A stretch of 64,000 bases of DNA from Nocardia nova SH22a (GTDB lineage: Bacteria; Actinomycetota; Actinomycetes; Mycobacteriales; Mycobacteriaceae), in contig NZ_CP006850.1 in assembly GCF_000523235.1 (NCBI RefSeq), positions 186,001 through 250,000 of the forward strand. The letters are read 5' to 3'. Numbering within the stretch: the first letter of the stretch is position 1; each line of letters opens with the position of its first letter. Positions 20,869 through 29,847 of this stretch are shown here, one piece after another. The translations under genes and the position numbers were made by a program. A model generated the notes under the pieces. It did no database searches. It was not told the origin of the DNA and saw only the letters and a list, made by a program, of their open reading frames with translations.

Positions 20869-22788
20869 ATGGACCAGTCGGCTGGCCAGGCCGTGACCGC
20901 AATCGAGAACGACCGGCGCGACGCCGAACCCGCACCCGGTATCGAACCGGCCGTGCACCGTGCCCCCGGTCGGCTGGTCCTGGCCCGCGGCGTCTTCACC
21001 GGGCCCGCGCCCAAGATCAGCGATGAGCTGTATGCCGTGGTCAAGGGCAAATCGCATCGCGCGCGGATGTCGCTGCGGCTGGAGAAGGGCGCGCACGCCC
21101 ACACCAACACCTATTTCGGCCGGTTCGCGGCCAGCTACTGGCAGCGCTGGACCACGGTGACCGAGGTCGAGGTCTCGTTCCGGATCGCGGTGGCCGACCG
21201 GGCCCGGGTCCGGCTGGCCGCCTCCGATATCGCCGGACATCGACGGATCATCGATTCGGCCGATGTGAACTCCGACGGTGTCGTCGTGCTGCGGGCGCCG
21301 CTGGATCAGTACGTCGACGGCGGTGCGCTGTGGCTCGAATTCGACGCTGTCGGAGGCGAACTCACGATCAGCGAACTCGCCTGGACCGCCCCGGCGCCGG
21401 ACCGGATCCGGCCGGTCGCCATCGCCATCTGCACCTTCAACCGCGCCGAGGACTGCGCGCACACCGTCGCGGCACTGGCCTCCGACGTCGAGGTCCTGAG
21501 CGCCGTCGACAAGGTGTACGTGGTCGATCAGGGCACCGACCTGGTCTCCGATCGGGAGCTGTTCCAGCGGACCCAGCCGCGTTTCGGTGACAAGCTGCGC
21601 TACATCCGGCAGCCGAATCTCGGTGGGGCGGGCGGTTTCACGCGCGGACTCTACGAGGTCTCGAGCGTCGACAGCTTCGAAGGTTCCGACCACGCCGACG
21701 TGATCCTGATGGACGACGACATCCTGTGCGAGCCGGAAACGGTGTTGCGGCTCAACGCATTCGCCAATCTGACGGTGGAGCCGACCCTGGTCGGCGCGCA
21801 GATGCTGTTCCTGCTGAACCCGGACTACCTCAATGTCGGCGCCGAGGAAGTGCATCTGCACGAACTGCGGCACGGCCAGAAGGTGCCCAAGGCGTTGCGC
21901 AACACCAGCATGCTCAAGCGGAATCAGGAGCGCCGGGTCGACGCCGGTTACAACGCCTGGTGGACCTGTCTGATCCCGGCCGAGGTGATCGCGCGGATCG
22001 GCCTGCCGATGCCCATCTTCTTCCAGTGGGACGACGTCGAATACGGCGTCCGGGCCCGCGAGGCCGGGTTCGTGACGGTCACGCTGCCCAACGCCGCGGT
22101 CTGGCACGCCGACTTCTACTGGAAGGACTTCGACGACTGGGCGCGCTACTTCAGCATGCGCAATTCGCTCATCGTCAGCTCGATCCACGCCGATCTGGAC
22201 CCGAAGGCGGTGACCCGCAAGCTGTTCCGGGAGCTGTCGGAGTATCTGGTCGGCATGCAGTACGGGCTCGCGCACACCACCCTGCAGGGCATCGAGGACT
22301 TCCTGAAGGGTCCGAAGGTGCTGGCCGACGGCGGAATCGACGCCCTGGCCGCCGCACGGACCAGCCGCGGCGAGTACGGCGAGACCAAGAAACACGCCGT
22401 GGCCACGGCCCCGGTCCGGCAGTCCGATGTCCAGATGCGCCGTGCCGGTGGTGAACCCAGCCGCCCCCTGCTGGTGCTGGTGAAGCGTGCCATCCAGCAG
22501 TGGACCGGCCGCACCCAGCACGGCGTCGTCGGCGTCACCCGCGAGGACGCGCACTGGTGGCATCTGGCCCTGTTCGACCACGTCGTGGTCACCGACGCCT
22601 CCCAGTCCGGTGTGCGAATCCGTCAGCGGGACAAGGAGAAAGCCCGCGCCCTGCTGCTGCGCACCTGGCGCGTACTGCGCCGCCTGCGCCGCGATCTGCC
22701 GGAGCTGAGCCGCCAGTACCGGACGGCACAATCCGAGCTGATCAGCAGGGAGAACTGGGCCCGGCTGTACGGTATCTCGGAGCGCTGA
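20869..22788 (+). CDS. glfT2: Galactofuranosyltransferase GlfT2
   Basis: The processive UDP-galactofuranose transferase that builds the alternating beta-1,5/1,6 galactan chain on the cytoplasmic face. A 639-residue enzyme of the usual size. An N-terminal beta-barrel domain is followed by a GT-A domain with ICTFNRAEDC, the metal-binding triad MDDDI (Asp282-284), NAWWTCL and the acidic pair in QWDDVEYG. The catalytic-site His is in NAAVWHADFYWKDFDDW. The start ATG 20869 has ACGAGGGA eight bases upstream. Unlike M. tuberculosis, it is not adjacent to glf/ubiA/aftB. It sits next to GtrA and is followed by a terminator. Confidence 0.95.
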   Translation: MDQSAGQAVTAIENDRRDAEPAPGIEPAVHRAPGRLVLARGVFTGPAPKISDELYAVVKGKSHRARMSLRLEKGAHAHTNTYFGRFAASYWQRWTTVTEVEVSFRIAVADRARVRLAASDIAGHRRIIDSADVNSDGVVVLRAPLDQYVDGGALWLEFDAVGGELTISELAWTAPAPDRIRPVAIAICTFNRAEDCAHTVAALASDVEVLSAVDKVYVVDQGTDLVSDRELFQRTQPRFGDKLRYIRQPNLGGAGGFTRGLYEVSSVDSFEGSDHADVILMDDDILCEPETVLRLNAFANLTVEPTLVGAQMLFLLNPDYLNVGAEEVHLHELRHGQKVPKALRNTSMLKRNQERRVDAGYNAWWTCLIPAEVIARIGLPMPIFFQWDDVEYGVRAREAGFVTVTLPNAAVWHADFYWKDFDDWARYFSMRNSLIVSSIHADLDPKAVTRKLFRELSEYLVGMQYGLAHTTLQGIEDFLKGPKVLADGGIDALAAARTSRGEYGETKKHAVATAPVRQSDVQMRRAGGEPSRPLLVLVKRAIQQWTGRTQHGVVGVTREDAHWWHLALFDHVVVTDASQSGVRIRQRDKEKARALLLRTWRVLRRLRRDLPELSRQYRTAQSELISRENWARLYGISER

Positions 22789-22811
22789 TCCACAGGGTGC
22801 GGGGAGCCGGT

Positions 22812-22843
22812 CCGGTGGTCGCGCCGGTAGGCACGACCACCGG
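22812..22843. terminator. Hairpin between glfT2 and the SDR gene
   Basis: CCGGTGGTCG (22812-22821) pairs with CGACCACCGG (22834-22843). It lies between convergent genes and is probably bidirectional. Confidence 0.65.
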
Positions 22844-22848
22844 GAGTT

Positions 22849-23697
22849 CTACAGGAACAGATCCGTGCTCAGCGGGCCGTCGCCCGGCACCACGCGGTAC
22901 TTGTCGAGATCGGTGATCCCGTGTGCGGCAAGGACTTCGTCGTCGATGAAGAAGTTGCCGGTGGTGTCCTTCGCGGGTGAGGTGAGCACCAGGTACGCGG
23001 CGTCGGCGTAGATGTCGGGAGTGCGTGAGGTCTGCACCATCTCCTCGCCGCCGAGCAGGTTGCGAACCGCGGCGGTGGCGATGGTCGTGCGCGGCCACAG
23101 CGAGTTGACGCCGATACCGTATTTGCGCAGTTCTTCGGCCAAACCCAGTGTGGTCAGCGACATTCCGTACTTGGCGATGGTGTAGCCCAGTGAGCTGCCC
23201 GCCCATTTCGGGTCGAGGTTCAGCGGCGGCGACAGGGTCAGGATGTGCGGATTGCGCCCGGCCTCCGCGGATTCGCGCAGCGCCGGAATGCTGGTCTTGG
23301 ACAGCAGGAAGCTGCCTCGGCAGTTGATGTCCTGCATGAGGTCGTACTTCTTCATCGACAGCGTCTCGGTGGGCGACAGGTCGATCGCCGAGGCGTTGTT
23401 GACGACGATGTCGATACCGCCGAAACGCTCCACGGTCTGCGCCACCGCCGCGGCCACACCCTCGTCGTCGCGCACATCGCCGACGAATTTCAGGACCTGC
23501 CCACCGGCGGCCTCGAGTTCTTCGGCCGCGGTGTGGATCGTGCCCGGCAGTTTCGGATGTGGCTGATCCGTCTTGGCGATGAGCGTGATGTTCGCACCGT
23601 CCGCGGCGGCCCGCTTGGCGATCTCGAGGCCGATGCCGCGGCTACCGCCCGACATGATCATGGTGCGGCCGGCCAGTGGCTTTCCGGCTTCGGTCAT
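22849..23697 (-). CDS. Short-chain dehydrogenase (HSDL2-like)
   Basis: A 282-residue NAD(P)-dependent classical SDR. It has the cofactor motif SGGSRGIG near residue 20, IDIVVNNASAI, a catalytic Tyr-x3-Lys as YTIAKYG, and the stretch LWPRTTIATAAVRNLLGG that is typical of hydroxysteroid-dehydrogenase-like-2 proteins. The expected catalytic Ser of the SDR tetrad region reads LSPPLNLDP, so the serine is displaced, as in other HSDL2-type enzymes. The start is ATG 23697 behind GGGAG; in-frame codons further upstream lack a ribosome-binding site. The substrate is unknown; acyl-CoA or steroid are guesses. Confidence 0.82.
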   Translation of the reverse strand: MTEAGKPLAGRTMIMSGGSRGIGLEIAKRAAADGANITLIAKTDQPHPKLPGTIHTAAEELEAAGGQVLKFVGDVRDDEGVAAAVAQTVERFGGIDIVVNNASAIDLSPTETLSMKKYDLMQDINCRGSFLLSKTSIPALRESAEAGRNPHILTLSPPLNLDPKWAGSSLGYTIAKYGMSLTTLGLAEELRKYGIGVNSLWPRTTIATAAVRNLLGGEEMVQTSRTPDIYADAAYLVLTSPAKDTTGNFFIDDEVLAAHGITDLDKYRVVPGDGPLSTDLFL

Positions 23698-24312
23698 AAT
23701 CCCTGCTCCCATCTGTGCGGCCACCCCGGCTCCCATGATCGGCGATCGGGGTGGGGCCGGGTGTGGAACTACCCGAATTGAACAGTAGGCGAGACCCGCT
23801 GGACTATGCAACGGGTTGCATAGTCCAGCGGGTCGATGGCGACGAAGATCACGTTGGATCCCGGCGCCGATGGGGGTGTGGCCGGTGCACGAGCAGTCGA
23901 CGTTGGTATCCGCCCGTGGGTGGTGGGCGCGCGCGAGTTCGGTGGATGTCGCGACGACGCCACGCGGCGACCCGAATCATCCGGATCACACGGGCCGGGA
24001 CCCAGCCGGTATCGAACAGGCCGGTGTACGCGGCGGAAGAATCGGCGGTCCTGCCGTGGGGATGTCCTTCGCCCGGCGCCGGGCCCGCGAAGGGATCAGC
24101 GCATGGGGAGGAGTGTGGAAATACCTGCGGTCGGGCACTTCTCGGCATACTGCCGGGCTCCGGTCGCCACGAATCGGTTGTACCTATGGGCGCTCACGTA
24201 TCTCCACCTCCTTCAACCCTTTTCGATGCGCCGCCGCGTGCGCGACGGAATGAATACACCTTGGCAGCCGGAATCCGCTGCCGCAAGGCATTTTTCGGGA
24301 TACGCCCGATGC
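23698..24312. other. 615-bp region without a confident gene
   Basis: This lies upstream of the SDR gene and downstream of the Pro/Gly-rich protein gene; both neighbours are on the minus strand. It holds the 42-nt palindrome at 23793-23834. A plus-strand frame from ATG 23871 to 24253 (starting MGVWPVHEQS) has fairly high third-position GC for its first ~75 codons. It then loses protein-like character and has no ribosome-binding site. It may be a decayed gene. Confidence 0.3.
23793..23834. repeat. Perfect 20-bp inverted repeat with 2-nt centre
   Basis: GACCCGCTGGACTATGCAAC is followed by GG and then by its exact reverse complement, 42 nt in all. The near-absent loop and length exceed an ordinary intrinsic terminator, and there is no T-tract. 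It lies 96-137 bp upstream of the SDR start. It could be an operator, a cruciform-forming site, or the scar of a small mobile repeat. Confidence 0.8.
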
Positions 24313-25071
24313 TCAGACGAGAATGAGCAGGATACGCAGGACGAACAGCAGGCCGAAGAGGCCGAGGCTGATGTAGGAGGCGATGGCGCCGGGAGCCTGT
24401 TGCGGAACCGGGCCGATCGCACCGTTGATGAACGCGATGGCCGGCGCCTTGTAGAACACGTGCGTGGTGTGCCCCTCGGCCACCGGCACCGCGGTCTGCG
24501 CCGGACCCATGTCCCACAGCCACTTCGTGCTCACTCGCACATGATGCTGGCCGGGACCGACCGGAATATGGGTTTGGCCCCACCTCGCCACCGGCACCGG
24601 CATACCGTCGACGGTGATCTTCGGACCGCTCAGCGCGAGCATGAACGCCAGCGGGAAATACGAGGCATCGACGACGATGCCCTGCGGACCCGGCTGCGGC
24701 TGGAACTGCGGCGGACCGTAGGCGCCGAACTGCGGACCGGGTGCGCCGTACGGCGCACCGCCCATCGGCGGCTGTGGTTGTCCGCCATAGGGATTCGCGG
24801 GCTGACCGTACGGCTGCGGCTGGGCGCCCCAGCCGGGAACGGGCTGCGGCTGCGAAACATTGTGCGGCTGAGCGAGATGCGGCTGCGATCCGGCATGCGG
24901 CTGCACCGGCGGATACCCCGGTGCGGCAACGGCCCCGTTACCGCCGTACGGCTGCGGCGCACCGTAGGGCGCGCCGCCGTGCGGAGGTTGCGGTGCGCCG
25001 GGATAAGGCTGTGCCCCGTTGGGTTGAAATGGTTGCCCATAGGGTGGCTGCCCACCGTAGGGGTTACTCAC
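24313..25071 (-). CDS. Proline/glycine/glutamine-rich protein with C-terminal membrane anchor
   Basis: A 252-residue protein. Residues 1-125 are a disordered low-complexity domain of Pro-Tyr-Gly/Gln-Pro repeats (NPYGGQPPYG, QPYGQPANPYG). Residues ~130-215 form a compact domain (KITVDGMPVPVARWGQTHIP, VSTKWLWDMGPA) of probable beta-sandwich type. The C-terminus is a single hydrophobic helix (YISLGLFGLLFVLRILLILV). This fits a cytosolic disordered/beta protein anchored by its tail. It is just downstream of glfT1, separated by 31 bp, and could be co-transcribed with the galactan-export operon. Function unknown. Confidence 0.7.
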   Translation of the reverse strand: MSNPYGGQPPYGQPFQPNGAQPYPGAPQPPHGGAPYGAPQPYGGNGAVAAPGYPPVQPHAGSQPHLAQPHNVSQPQPVPGWGAQPQPYGQPANPYGGQPQPPMGGAPYGAPGPQFGAYGPPQFQPQPGPQGIVVDASYFPLAFMLALSGPKITVDGMPVPVARWGQTHIPVGPGQHHVRVSTKWLWDMGPAQTAVPVAEGHTTHVFYKAPAIAFINGAIGPVPQQAPGAIASYISLGLFGLLFVLRILLILV

Positions 25072-25102
25072 AGCCGAACCTCCTGATGCGAAATGCGCTG
25101 AT

Positions 25103-26047
25103 CTAACCGGGTTTATGGAACTGCTCGCGTCGCCCCAGACGCCGCAGCCGCAACCATTCTCGCAGACCGGCCGGATCTTTTTGCTGTACGAGGAAGAACC
25201 AGGAGAACCGGGCCCATTCCTGCGGCAGCAGTTTGCGCATCCCGGGCTGTGCCATCAAATAGCCACGGTTGCGATAAGTGAAATAACGCTTGACCGGATC
25301 GTCCGGATACTGGGTGTGCATGCGACCGCCCAGAATCGGCTTGAATTCCGCCGAACCGTTCGGGTGCAGATAGGCCGTCTGCAAACAGGTTCCGAACGGC
25401 AGACCCGATCGGACCAGCCGCCGATGCACCTCGACCTCGTCGCCGCGCACGAACAACCGCAGATCCGGCACGCCGATCACCTCGAGCGCCTCGGCGGATA
25501 TCAAGGCGCCGTTGAACAGTGACGCGATGCCGGGCAGGAAGTCCTCGTCACCGAGTTCGGAGCGCAGCCGCCGCCACACCACGCCGCGGCGCAGCGGAAA
25601 TGCCAGCCGGTCCGGATCGTCGATATCGGCCACCACCGGCGAGACCTCCGAAAGGCCGTGCCGCTGCGCGCAATCGAGCAATTTCGCCAGCACGTCCGGA
25701 CCTTCGGGACGGCCGTCGTCATCGGCCAGCCATACCCAGTCCGCGCCCATGGTCAGCGCGTGCAGCATGCCGAGGGCGAAACCGCCCGCACCGCCGAGAT
25801 TGTGTTCCGAACCCAGATAGGTGGATTCGATCGGCTGCTGTTTCACCAATTCACCGACATCGGACTCGTTCCCGTTGTCGATGACGATCAGATGATCGAT
25901 CGGACGGGTCTGGGAGGCCAGCACCTTCAGCGATTCGCTCAGCAGTTCCCGGCGTTTGTGGGTCACGACCACCGCGATGATCCGGGCCGATCCGACCATG
26001 TGCGTGTTCACGTCCTTAGGGTCTGCCGCCGTATCCGTTCCGCTCAT
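25103..26047 (-). CDS. glfT1: Galactofuranosyltransferase GlfT1
   Basis: GlfT1 adds the first galactofuranose residues to the decaprenyl-PP-GlcNAc-rhamnose linker. The 314-residue GT2-family enzyme shows IIAVVVTHKRRELL at the start of the GT-A domain, VIDNGNES, NLGGAGGFALG (shared with GlfT2), the metal motif WLADDDGRP, and FVRGDEVEVHRRL around the catalytic acid. Its ATG overlaps the stop of wzt (ATGA). It is the last gene of the wzm-wzt-glfT1 operon, which couples galactan priming to export. The gene order differs from M. tuberculosis (Rv3781-Rv3782-Rv3783). Confidence 0.94.
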   Translation of the reverse strand: MSGTDTAADPKDVNTHMVGSARIIAVVVTHKRRELLSESLKVLASQTRPIDHLIVIDNGNESDVGELVKQQPIESTYLGSEHNLGGAGGFALGMLHALTMGADWVWLADDDGRPEGPDVLAKLLDCAQRHGLSEVSPVVADIDDPDRLAFPLRRGVVWRRLRSELGDEDFLPGIASLFNGALISAEALEVIGVPDLRLFVRGDEVEVHRRLVRSGLPFGTCLQTAYLHPNGSAEFKPILGGRMHTQYPDDPVKRYFTYRNRGYLMAQPGMRKLLPQEWARFSWFFLVQQKDPAGLREWLRLRRLGRREQFHKPG

Positions 26048-26850
26048 GCGGGCTTCTGCTCGAGTGCCAGCTCGCGCAGAATCTGCGCCACGTGGTCGCC
26101 CGCTTCCGGCCCCTCGTAGGCGCGCACCACATCCTCGATCTCACCCTGCATGCGCAGCGTGCCGTGGTCGATCCACATGGCGGTGTCACACAATTGGGCC
26201 AGAAATTCGTTGGAATGGCTGCAGAACACCAGAATTCCGGAGCGCGCCACAAGGTCGCGCAGCCGGTTGCGGGCCTTCTTCATGAACTCCGCGTCGACCG
26301 CGCCCAGCCCCTCGTCCAGGAGCAGGATCTCCGGATCGATCGAGGTGACCACGCCCATCGCCAGCCGCACCCGCATACCGGTCGAGTAGGTCCGCAGCGG
26401 CATGTTCAGGTATTCGCCGAGTTCGCTGAATTCGGCGATCTCATCGACCTTGGCCAGCATCTGCTTGCGCGTCTGGCCGAGGAACAGGCCGCGGATGATG
26501 ATGTTCTCGTAGCCGGAGATCTCCGGATCCATCCCCACGCCGAGATCGAAGACCGGCGCCACCCGACCGCGCACCTGAGCGCTGCCGCGGGTGGGTTCGT
26601 AGATGCCCGACAGCATCCGCAGCAGGGTCGATTTACCGGCGCCGTTGTGGCCGACCAGGCCGACCCGGTCACCCTCCTTCAGCGACAGCGTGATGTCGCG
26701 CAGCGCCTCGACCACCACCACATCGGACTGATTGCGCCCGATCGAACCGCCGGCCTTTCCGAGGAACGCCTTCTTCAGCGACCGCGATTTGGCGTCGAAA
26801 ATGGGAAACTCCACCCACGCGTCGCGGGTTTCGATGCTTACTCCGGTCAT
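26044..26850 (-). CDS. wzt: Galactan ABC exporter, ATP-binding subunit (Wzt/Rv3781-like)
   Basis: A 268-residue ATPase of the O-antigen/teichoic acid exporter class, which flips lipid-linked galactan to the periplasm. Walker A is GHNGAGKST, the signature region is YSTGMRVRLAMG (degenerate LSGGQ, normal for this class), Walker B is ILLLDEGLGAVD and the switch is FCSHS. There is no C-terminal carbohydrate-binding domain, as in the mycobacterial protein. The start is ATG 26850 (MTGVSIETRD), 8 bp after the wzm stop. The stop overlaps the glfT1 start. Confidence 0.93.
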   Translation of the reverse strand: MTGVSIETRDAWVEFPIFDAKSRSLKKAFLGKAGGSIGRNQSDVVVVEALRDITLSLKEGDRVGLVGHNGAGKSTLLRMLSGIYEPTRGSAQVRGRVAPVFDLGVGMDPEISGYENIIIRGLFLGQTRKQMLAKVDEIAEFSELGEYLNMPLRTYSTGMRVRLAMGVVTSIDPEILLLDEGLGAVDAEFMKKARNRLRDLVARSGILVFCSHSNEFLAQLCDTAMWIDHGTLRMQGEIEDVVRAYEGPEAGDHVAQILRELALEQKPA

Positions 26851-26858
26851 ATCGCCCT

Positions 26859-27752
26859 TTACACCCAGTACGGGACGCGGGAACGGTATTGCTTCAACGC
26901 CAGGATGGCGAATGCCCAGCCGACCACGGTGATCACACCCACCACCAGCCAGGACCGGCCGGCCACCGGATCGCCGAGCAACGGGGCGCGCACGATCTCC
27001 AGATAGTGGTAGGTCGGCACCAATTCGACGAGTTTCGCCCGCTCGCTCACCGCACCGCCCTGATCGTGCAGCGATTTGGTGGTCCACATGACCGGCGTCA
27101 GCACGAACAGCATCAGCGTCATGCTGCCGAGAATCGGGGCGATATCGCGGTACCGCGTGGACAGGATGCCGAACACGATCGTGATCCACGCCGAATTCAG
27201 GAACACCAGCACGATCGCCGGAAGGGCCAGCAGGACGGTCCAGTCCAGATGTTTCCAGACTCCGAAGCCGACCAGCATCACCAGATAGATCACGATGTTG
27301 TGGGCGAAGAACAGGAACTGCCGCCACACCAGGCGATAGACGTGCACGCTCAGCGCCGAGGGCAGCTGTTTGATCAGACCCTCGTTGGCGATGAATATGT
27401 CCGAGCCCTCGAGGATGCTGGCGTTGATCACGTTCCAGATGATCAGGCCGATGGTCACATACGGCAGATAGGTCCACAGGTCCTGATTCAGGATCGCCGC
27501 ATACAGAATGCCCATCGCGGCCGCTTGCACGCCGGTGGCGATGGTGATCCAGAACGGTCCGATCACCGAGCGCCGATAGCGTTGCTTGATGTCCTGCCAG
27601 CCCAGCTGCAACCACAGCTCGCGCTGAGAGAATCCCTCGCGGAGGTCCTTGAACGCCCGCGGGAACGTTTGTGAATCCGACATCAGGGGCACCGTGGCGT
27701 CGGCCGGGCTGTGTTCGGCTGTCGCCGAATCGGCAGGGGCAGCTGCTGGCAC
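26859..27752 (-). CDS. wzm: Galactan ABC exporter, permease subunit (Wzm/Rv3783-like)
   Basis: An ABC-2-type permease with six helices. The strongly conserved N-terminal motif GFSQRELWLQLGWQDIKQRY is followed by RRSVIGPFWITI, and the C-terminus is QYRSRVPYWV. I take the GTG at 27752 as start: it leaves 29 residues before the FPRAF motif, the same spacing I recall in the M. tuberculosis protein. An ATG at 27683 would cut into this leader. Neither has a ribosome-binding site, and a TACAGT six bases before the GTG suggests a leaderless transcript. It is first in the operon with wzt and glfT1. Confidence 0.9.
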   Translation of the reverse strand: MPAAAPADSATAEHSPADATVPLMSDSQTFPRAFKDLREGFSQRELWLQLGWQDIKQRYRRSVIGPFWITIATGVQAAAMGILYAAILNQDLWTYLPYVTIGLIIWNVINASILEGSDIFIANEGLIKQLPSALSVHVYRLVWRQFLFFAHNIVIYLVMLVGFGVWKHLDWTVLLALPAIVLVFLNSAWITIVFGILSTRYRDIAPILGSMTLMLFVLTPVMWTTKSLHDQGGAVSERAKLVELVPTYHYLEIVRAPLLGDPVAGRSWLVVGVITVVGWAFAILALKQYRSRVPYWV

Positions 27753-27810
27753 AGTGCACGACTGTAGCGCAGAACAAAACCCCGCCGGTGGCGGCCGGGG
27801 GACATCGTGT

Positions 27811-28413
27811 TCAGAGGTACTGACCGCCCCCGGTGATCGAACCGCCCTGGCCACCGTCGCGCGGGACCTGCGCGCCCGGCGGCAGGGCGTGGCGCATCTG
27901 CTCGAGCTGGGCACGCGCCGCCATCTGCTGGGCGAACAGGGCCGTCTGGATGCCGTGGAACAGGCCCTCCAGCCAGCCGACCAGCTGGGCCTGCGCGATC
28001 CGCAACTCGGCGTCCGAGGGGATCGAGTCCTCGCCGAAGGGCAGTGCCAGGCGTTCGAGCTCGTCGCGCAACTCGGGGGACAGGCCCTGTTCCAGCTCGT
28101 GCACGGAGGTCTTGTGGATCTCCTTGAGCCGGGAGCGGCTGGCATCGTCGAGCGGCGCCGCCCGCACCTCCTCGAGCAGCTGCTTGATCATGGTGCCGAT
28201 GCGCATCACCTTCGCGGGCTGCTCGACCATGTCGGCCAGCGATTCCTCGCTGCCGGGCCGCTCACCCTCGGCGGCGGTGTCGCCCTCGCCGACCACCTGT
28301 CCGGCGAACGGGGCCTCACCCTGGGCGCCCGCCGGAATCACCAGCGGTCGTCCCTCCGGCCCGATCACCACGATGGAATCCGGTGCTCCGTCCGATTGCG
28401 TCATGGCATCCAT
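27811..28413 (-). CDS. bpa: Bacterial proteasome activator Bpa/PafE
   Basis: A ring-forming, ATP-independent activator of the 20S proteasome. A disordered acidic N-terminus precedes the helical core LADMVEQPAKVMRIGTMIKQ and AQLVGWLEGLFHGIQTALFA, nearly identical to M. tuberculosis Rv3780. The C-terminus GGGQYL carries the Gln-Tyr-Leu docking tail that opens the proteasome gate. Two ATGs are possible, 28413 (MDAMTQ) and 28404 (MTQSDG). It is monocistronic, 58 bp upstream of wzm and divergent from the gene at 28642. Confidence 0.95.
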   Translation of the reverse strand: MDAMTQSDGAPDSIVVIGPEGRPLVIPAGAQGEAPFAGQVVGEGDTAAEGERPGSEESLADMVEQPAKVMRIGTMIKQLLEEVRAAPLDDASRSRLKEIHKTSVHELEQGLSPELRDELERLALPFGEDSIPSDAELRIAQAQLVGWLEGLFHGIQTALFAQQMAARAQLEQMRHALPPGAQVPRDGGQGGSITGGGQYL

Positions 28414-28641
28414 GATGTCTGGTCTCGCCGCGCAGCGCTAAGTGAACGGCGCATCGCCCTGGTCGGAGGGCGGGTGCCCAACCGGGGTATGCCGTCCGGT
28501 TTCGTGCGGAAGTATTCTGTGGCGGTTCTCGTCATCCTCGAGTGTGGTTCTTTTGGGAAAGTCGGGTGCCATGTCGCGTGATATCGCATTCGGTCGGCGC
28601 ACGGTACCGCCGACTCGCCTGCTGCCCTTAGAGTGGCCAGC

Positions 28642-29847
28642 ATGACTTACGACGTCGCGAGGGTTCGGGGGTTGATACCGTCCCTGGGCGACGGCTGGAT
28701 CCATCTGGACCCACAGGCAGGAATGCTGGTCCCGGATTCGGTATCGCGCGCCGTGTCAACGGGTTTCCGGACGTCCGCTTTCTCACATACCAATCGCCAT
28801 GCCGCGGCCCGTCGTAGCGGAGCGATTCTGGAGGCCGCCCGGGAGGCGGTGGCCGATCTGGTCGGTGGCGATCCGGCCGGTGTGGTTCTCGGTCCGGACC
28901 GGGCGGTATTGCTGGCCTGGCTGGCCGAGTCGCTGAGCTCACGGCTCGGGCTCGGCACCGGCATCGTGCTCTCGCGGCTGGACGACGAGGCGAATGTGGC
29001 GCCCTGGCTGCGCATCGCCAATCGCTACGGCGCCCACGTGCGCTGGGCGGAGGTGGAGATCGAGACCTGCGAGATGCCCGCCTGGCAGTTCGAGGAGTTG
29101 ATCGGCCCGACCGCGCGCCTGGTGGCGGTGACCGCGGCCTCGCCGATCGTCGGCTCGGCGCCCTCGGTCCGGGTGGCCGCCGATCGCGTGCACGAGGTGG
29201 GCGGGCTCATGGTCGCCGACTGTTTCGGTGCCGCGCCCTACGCGCTGATCGATATCGACGAACTCAACGCCGACGTCATCGCGCTGTCCGCACCGGCCTG
29301 GGGTGGTCCGCAGATCGGAGCGCTGGTCTTCCGCGATCCGGCCTTCCTGGACCGCATCCCGTCGATGTCGCTGAACCCGTACGCCAAGGGCGCCGAACGG
29401 CTCGAGGTCGGCGGCCACCAGTACGCGCTGCTGGCCGGATTGACGACCTCGATCGACTATCTCGCCGGACTGGACGAGCAGGCCGCCGGTACCCGCCGCC
29501 AACGGCTCGAGGTGTCGATCACCTCGCTGCAGGACTATCACGATCAGCTGTTCGAACATCTGATGGAAGTGCTCGAGCACGTCCCGGATCTCACCGTGAT
29601 CGGGCGTGCCTCCACCCGCATCCCGACCGTCAGCTTCACCATCGCCGGAATGCAGGCGGAGAAGATCTCCGCCGAACTGGCCGACCACCGCATCGGCACC
29701 ATCAGCGGTGCGCACGGCGGCAGCCGGCTGCTCGACGCGCTGGGCGTCAACGACGAGGGCGGAGCCGTCACCATCGGATTGGCGCCCTACACAACGAAAT
29801 TCGAGATAGAACAGCTCGGGCGCGCGCTGAACTCGCTGGAGAAGTAG
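28642..29847 (+). CDS. Class V aminotransferase-fold protein lacking the PLP lysine (Rv3778c-like)
   Basis: A 401-residue protein with the cysteine desulfurase fold: N-terminal RGLIPSLGDGWIHLDPQAGM, SRLDDEANVAPWLRIA, the C-terminal domain IPTVSFTIAGM and VTIGLAPYTT. The segment that normally holds Ser-x-His-Lys for PLP attachment reads ALSAPAWGGPQIGALVF, so the Schiff-base lysine and its histidine are missing. As I recall, the M. tuberculosis homologue has the same substitution. The usual PLP-phosphate Asp region (LMVADCFGAAP) is partly kept. Transaminase or desulfurase activity is therefore doubtful; a ligand-binding or structural role is more likely. The start is ATG 28642; an in-frame GTG three codons upstream is possible. 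Confidence 0.85.
   Translation: MTYDVARVRGLIPSLGDGWIHLDPQAGMLVPDSVSRAVSTGFRTSAFSHTNRHAAARRSGAILEAAREAVADLVGGDPAGVVLGPDRAVLLAWLAESLSSRLGLGTGIVLSRLDDEANVAPWLRIANRYGAHVRWAEVEIETCEMPAWQFEELIGPTARLVAVTAASPIVGSAPSVRVAADRVHEVGGLMVADCFGAAPYALIDIDELNADVIALSAPAWGGPQIGALVFRDPAFLDRIPSMSLNPYAKGAERLEVGGHQYALLAGLTTSIDYLAGLDEQAAGTRRQRLEVSITSLQDYHDQLFEHLMEVLEHVPDLTVIGRASTRIPTVSFTIAGMQAEKISAELADHRIGTISGAHGGSRLLDALGVNDEGGAVTIGLAPYTTKFEIEQLGRALNSLEK

Noticed and set aside
23836..25086. Long plus-strand frame (416 aa) across the gap and the Pro/Gly-rich gene
   Set aside because: Most of it is the antisense image of the Pro-Tyr-Gly repeats, with an arginine-rich product; only the first part might be a decayed gene.
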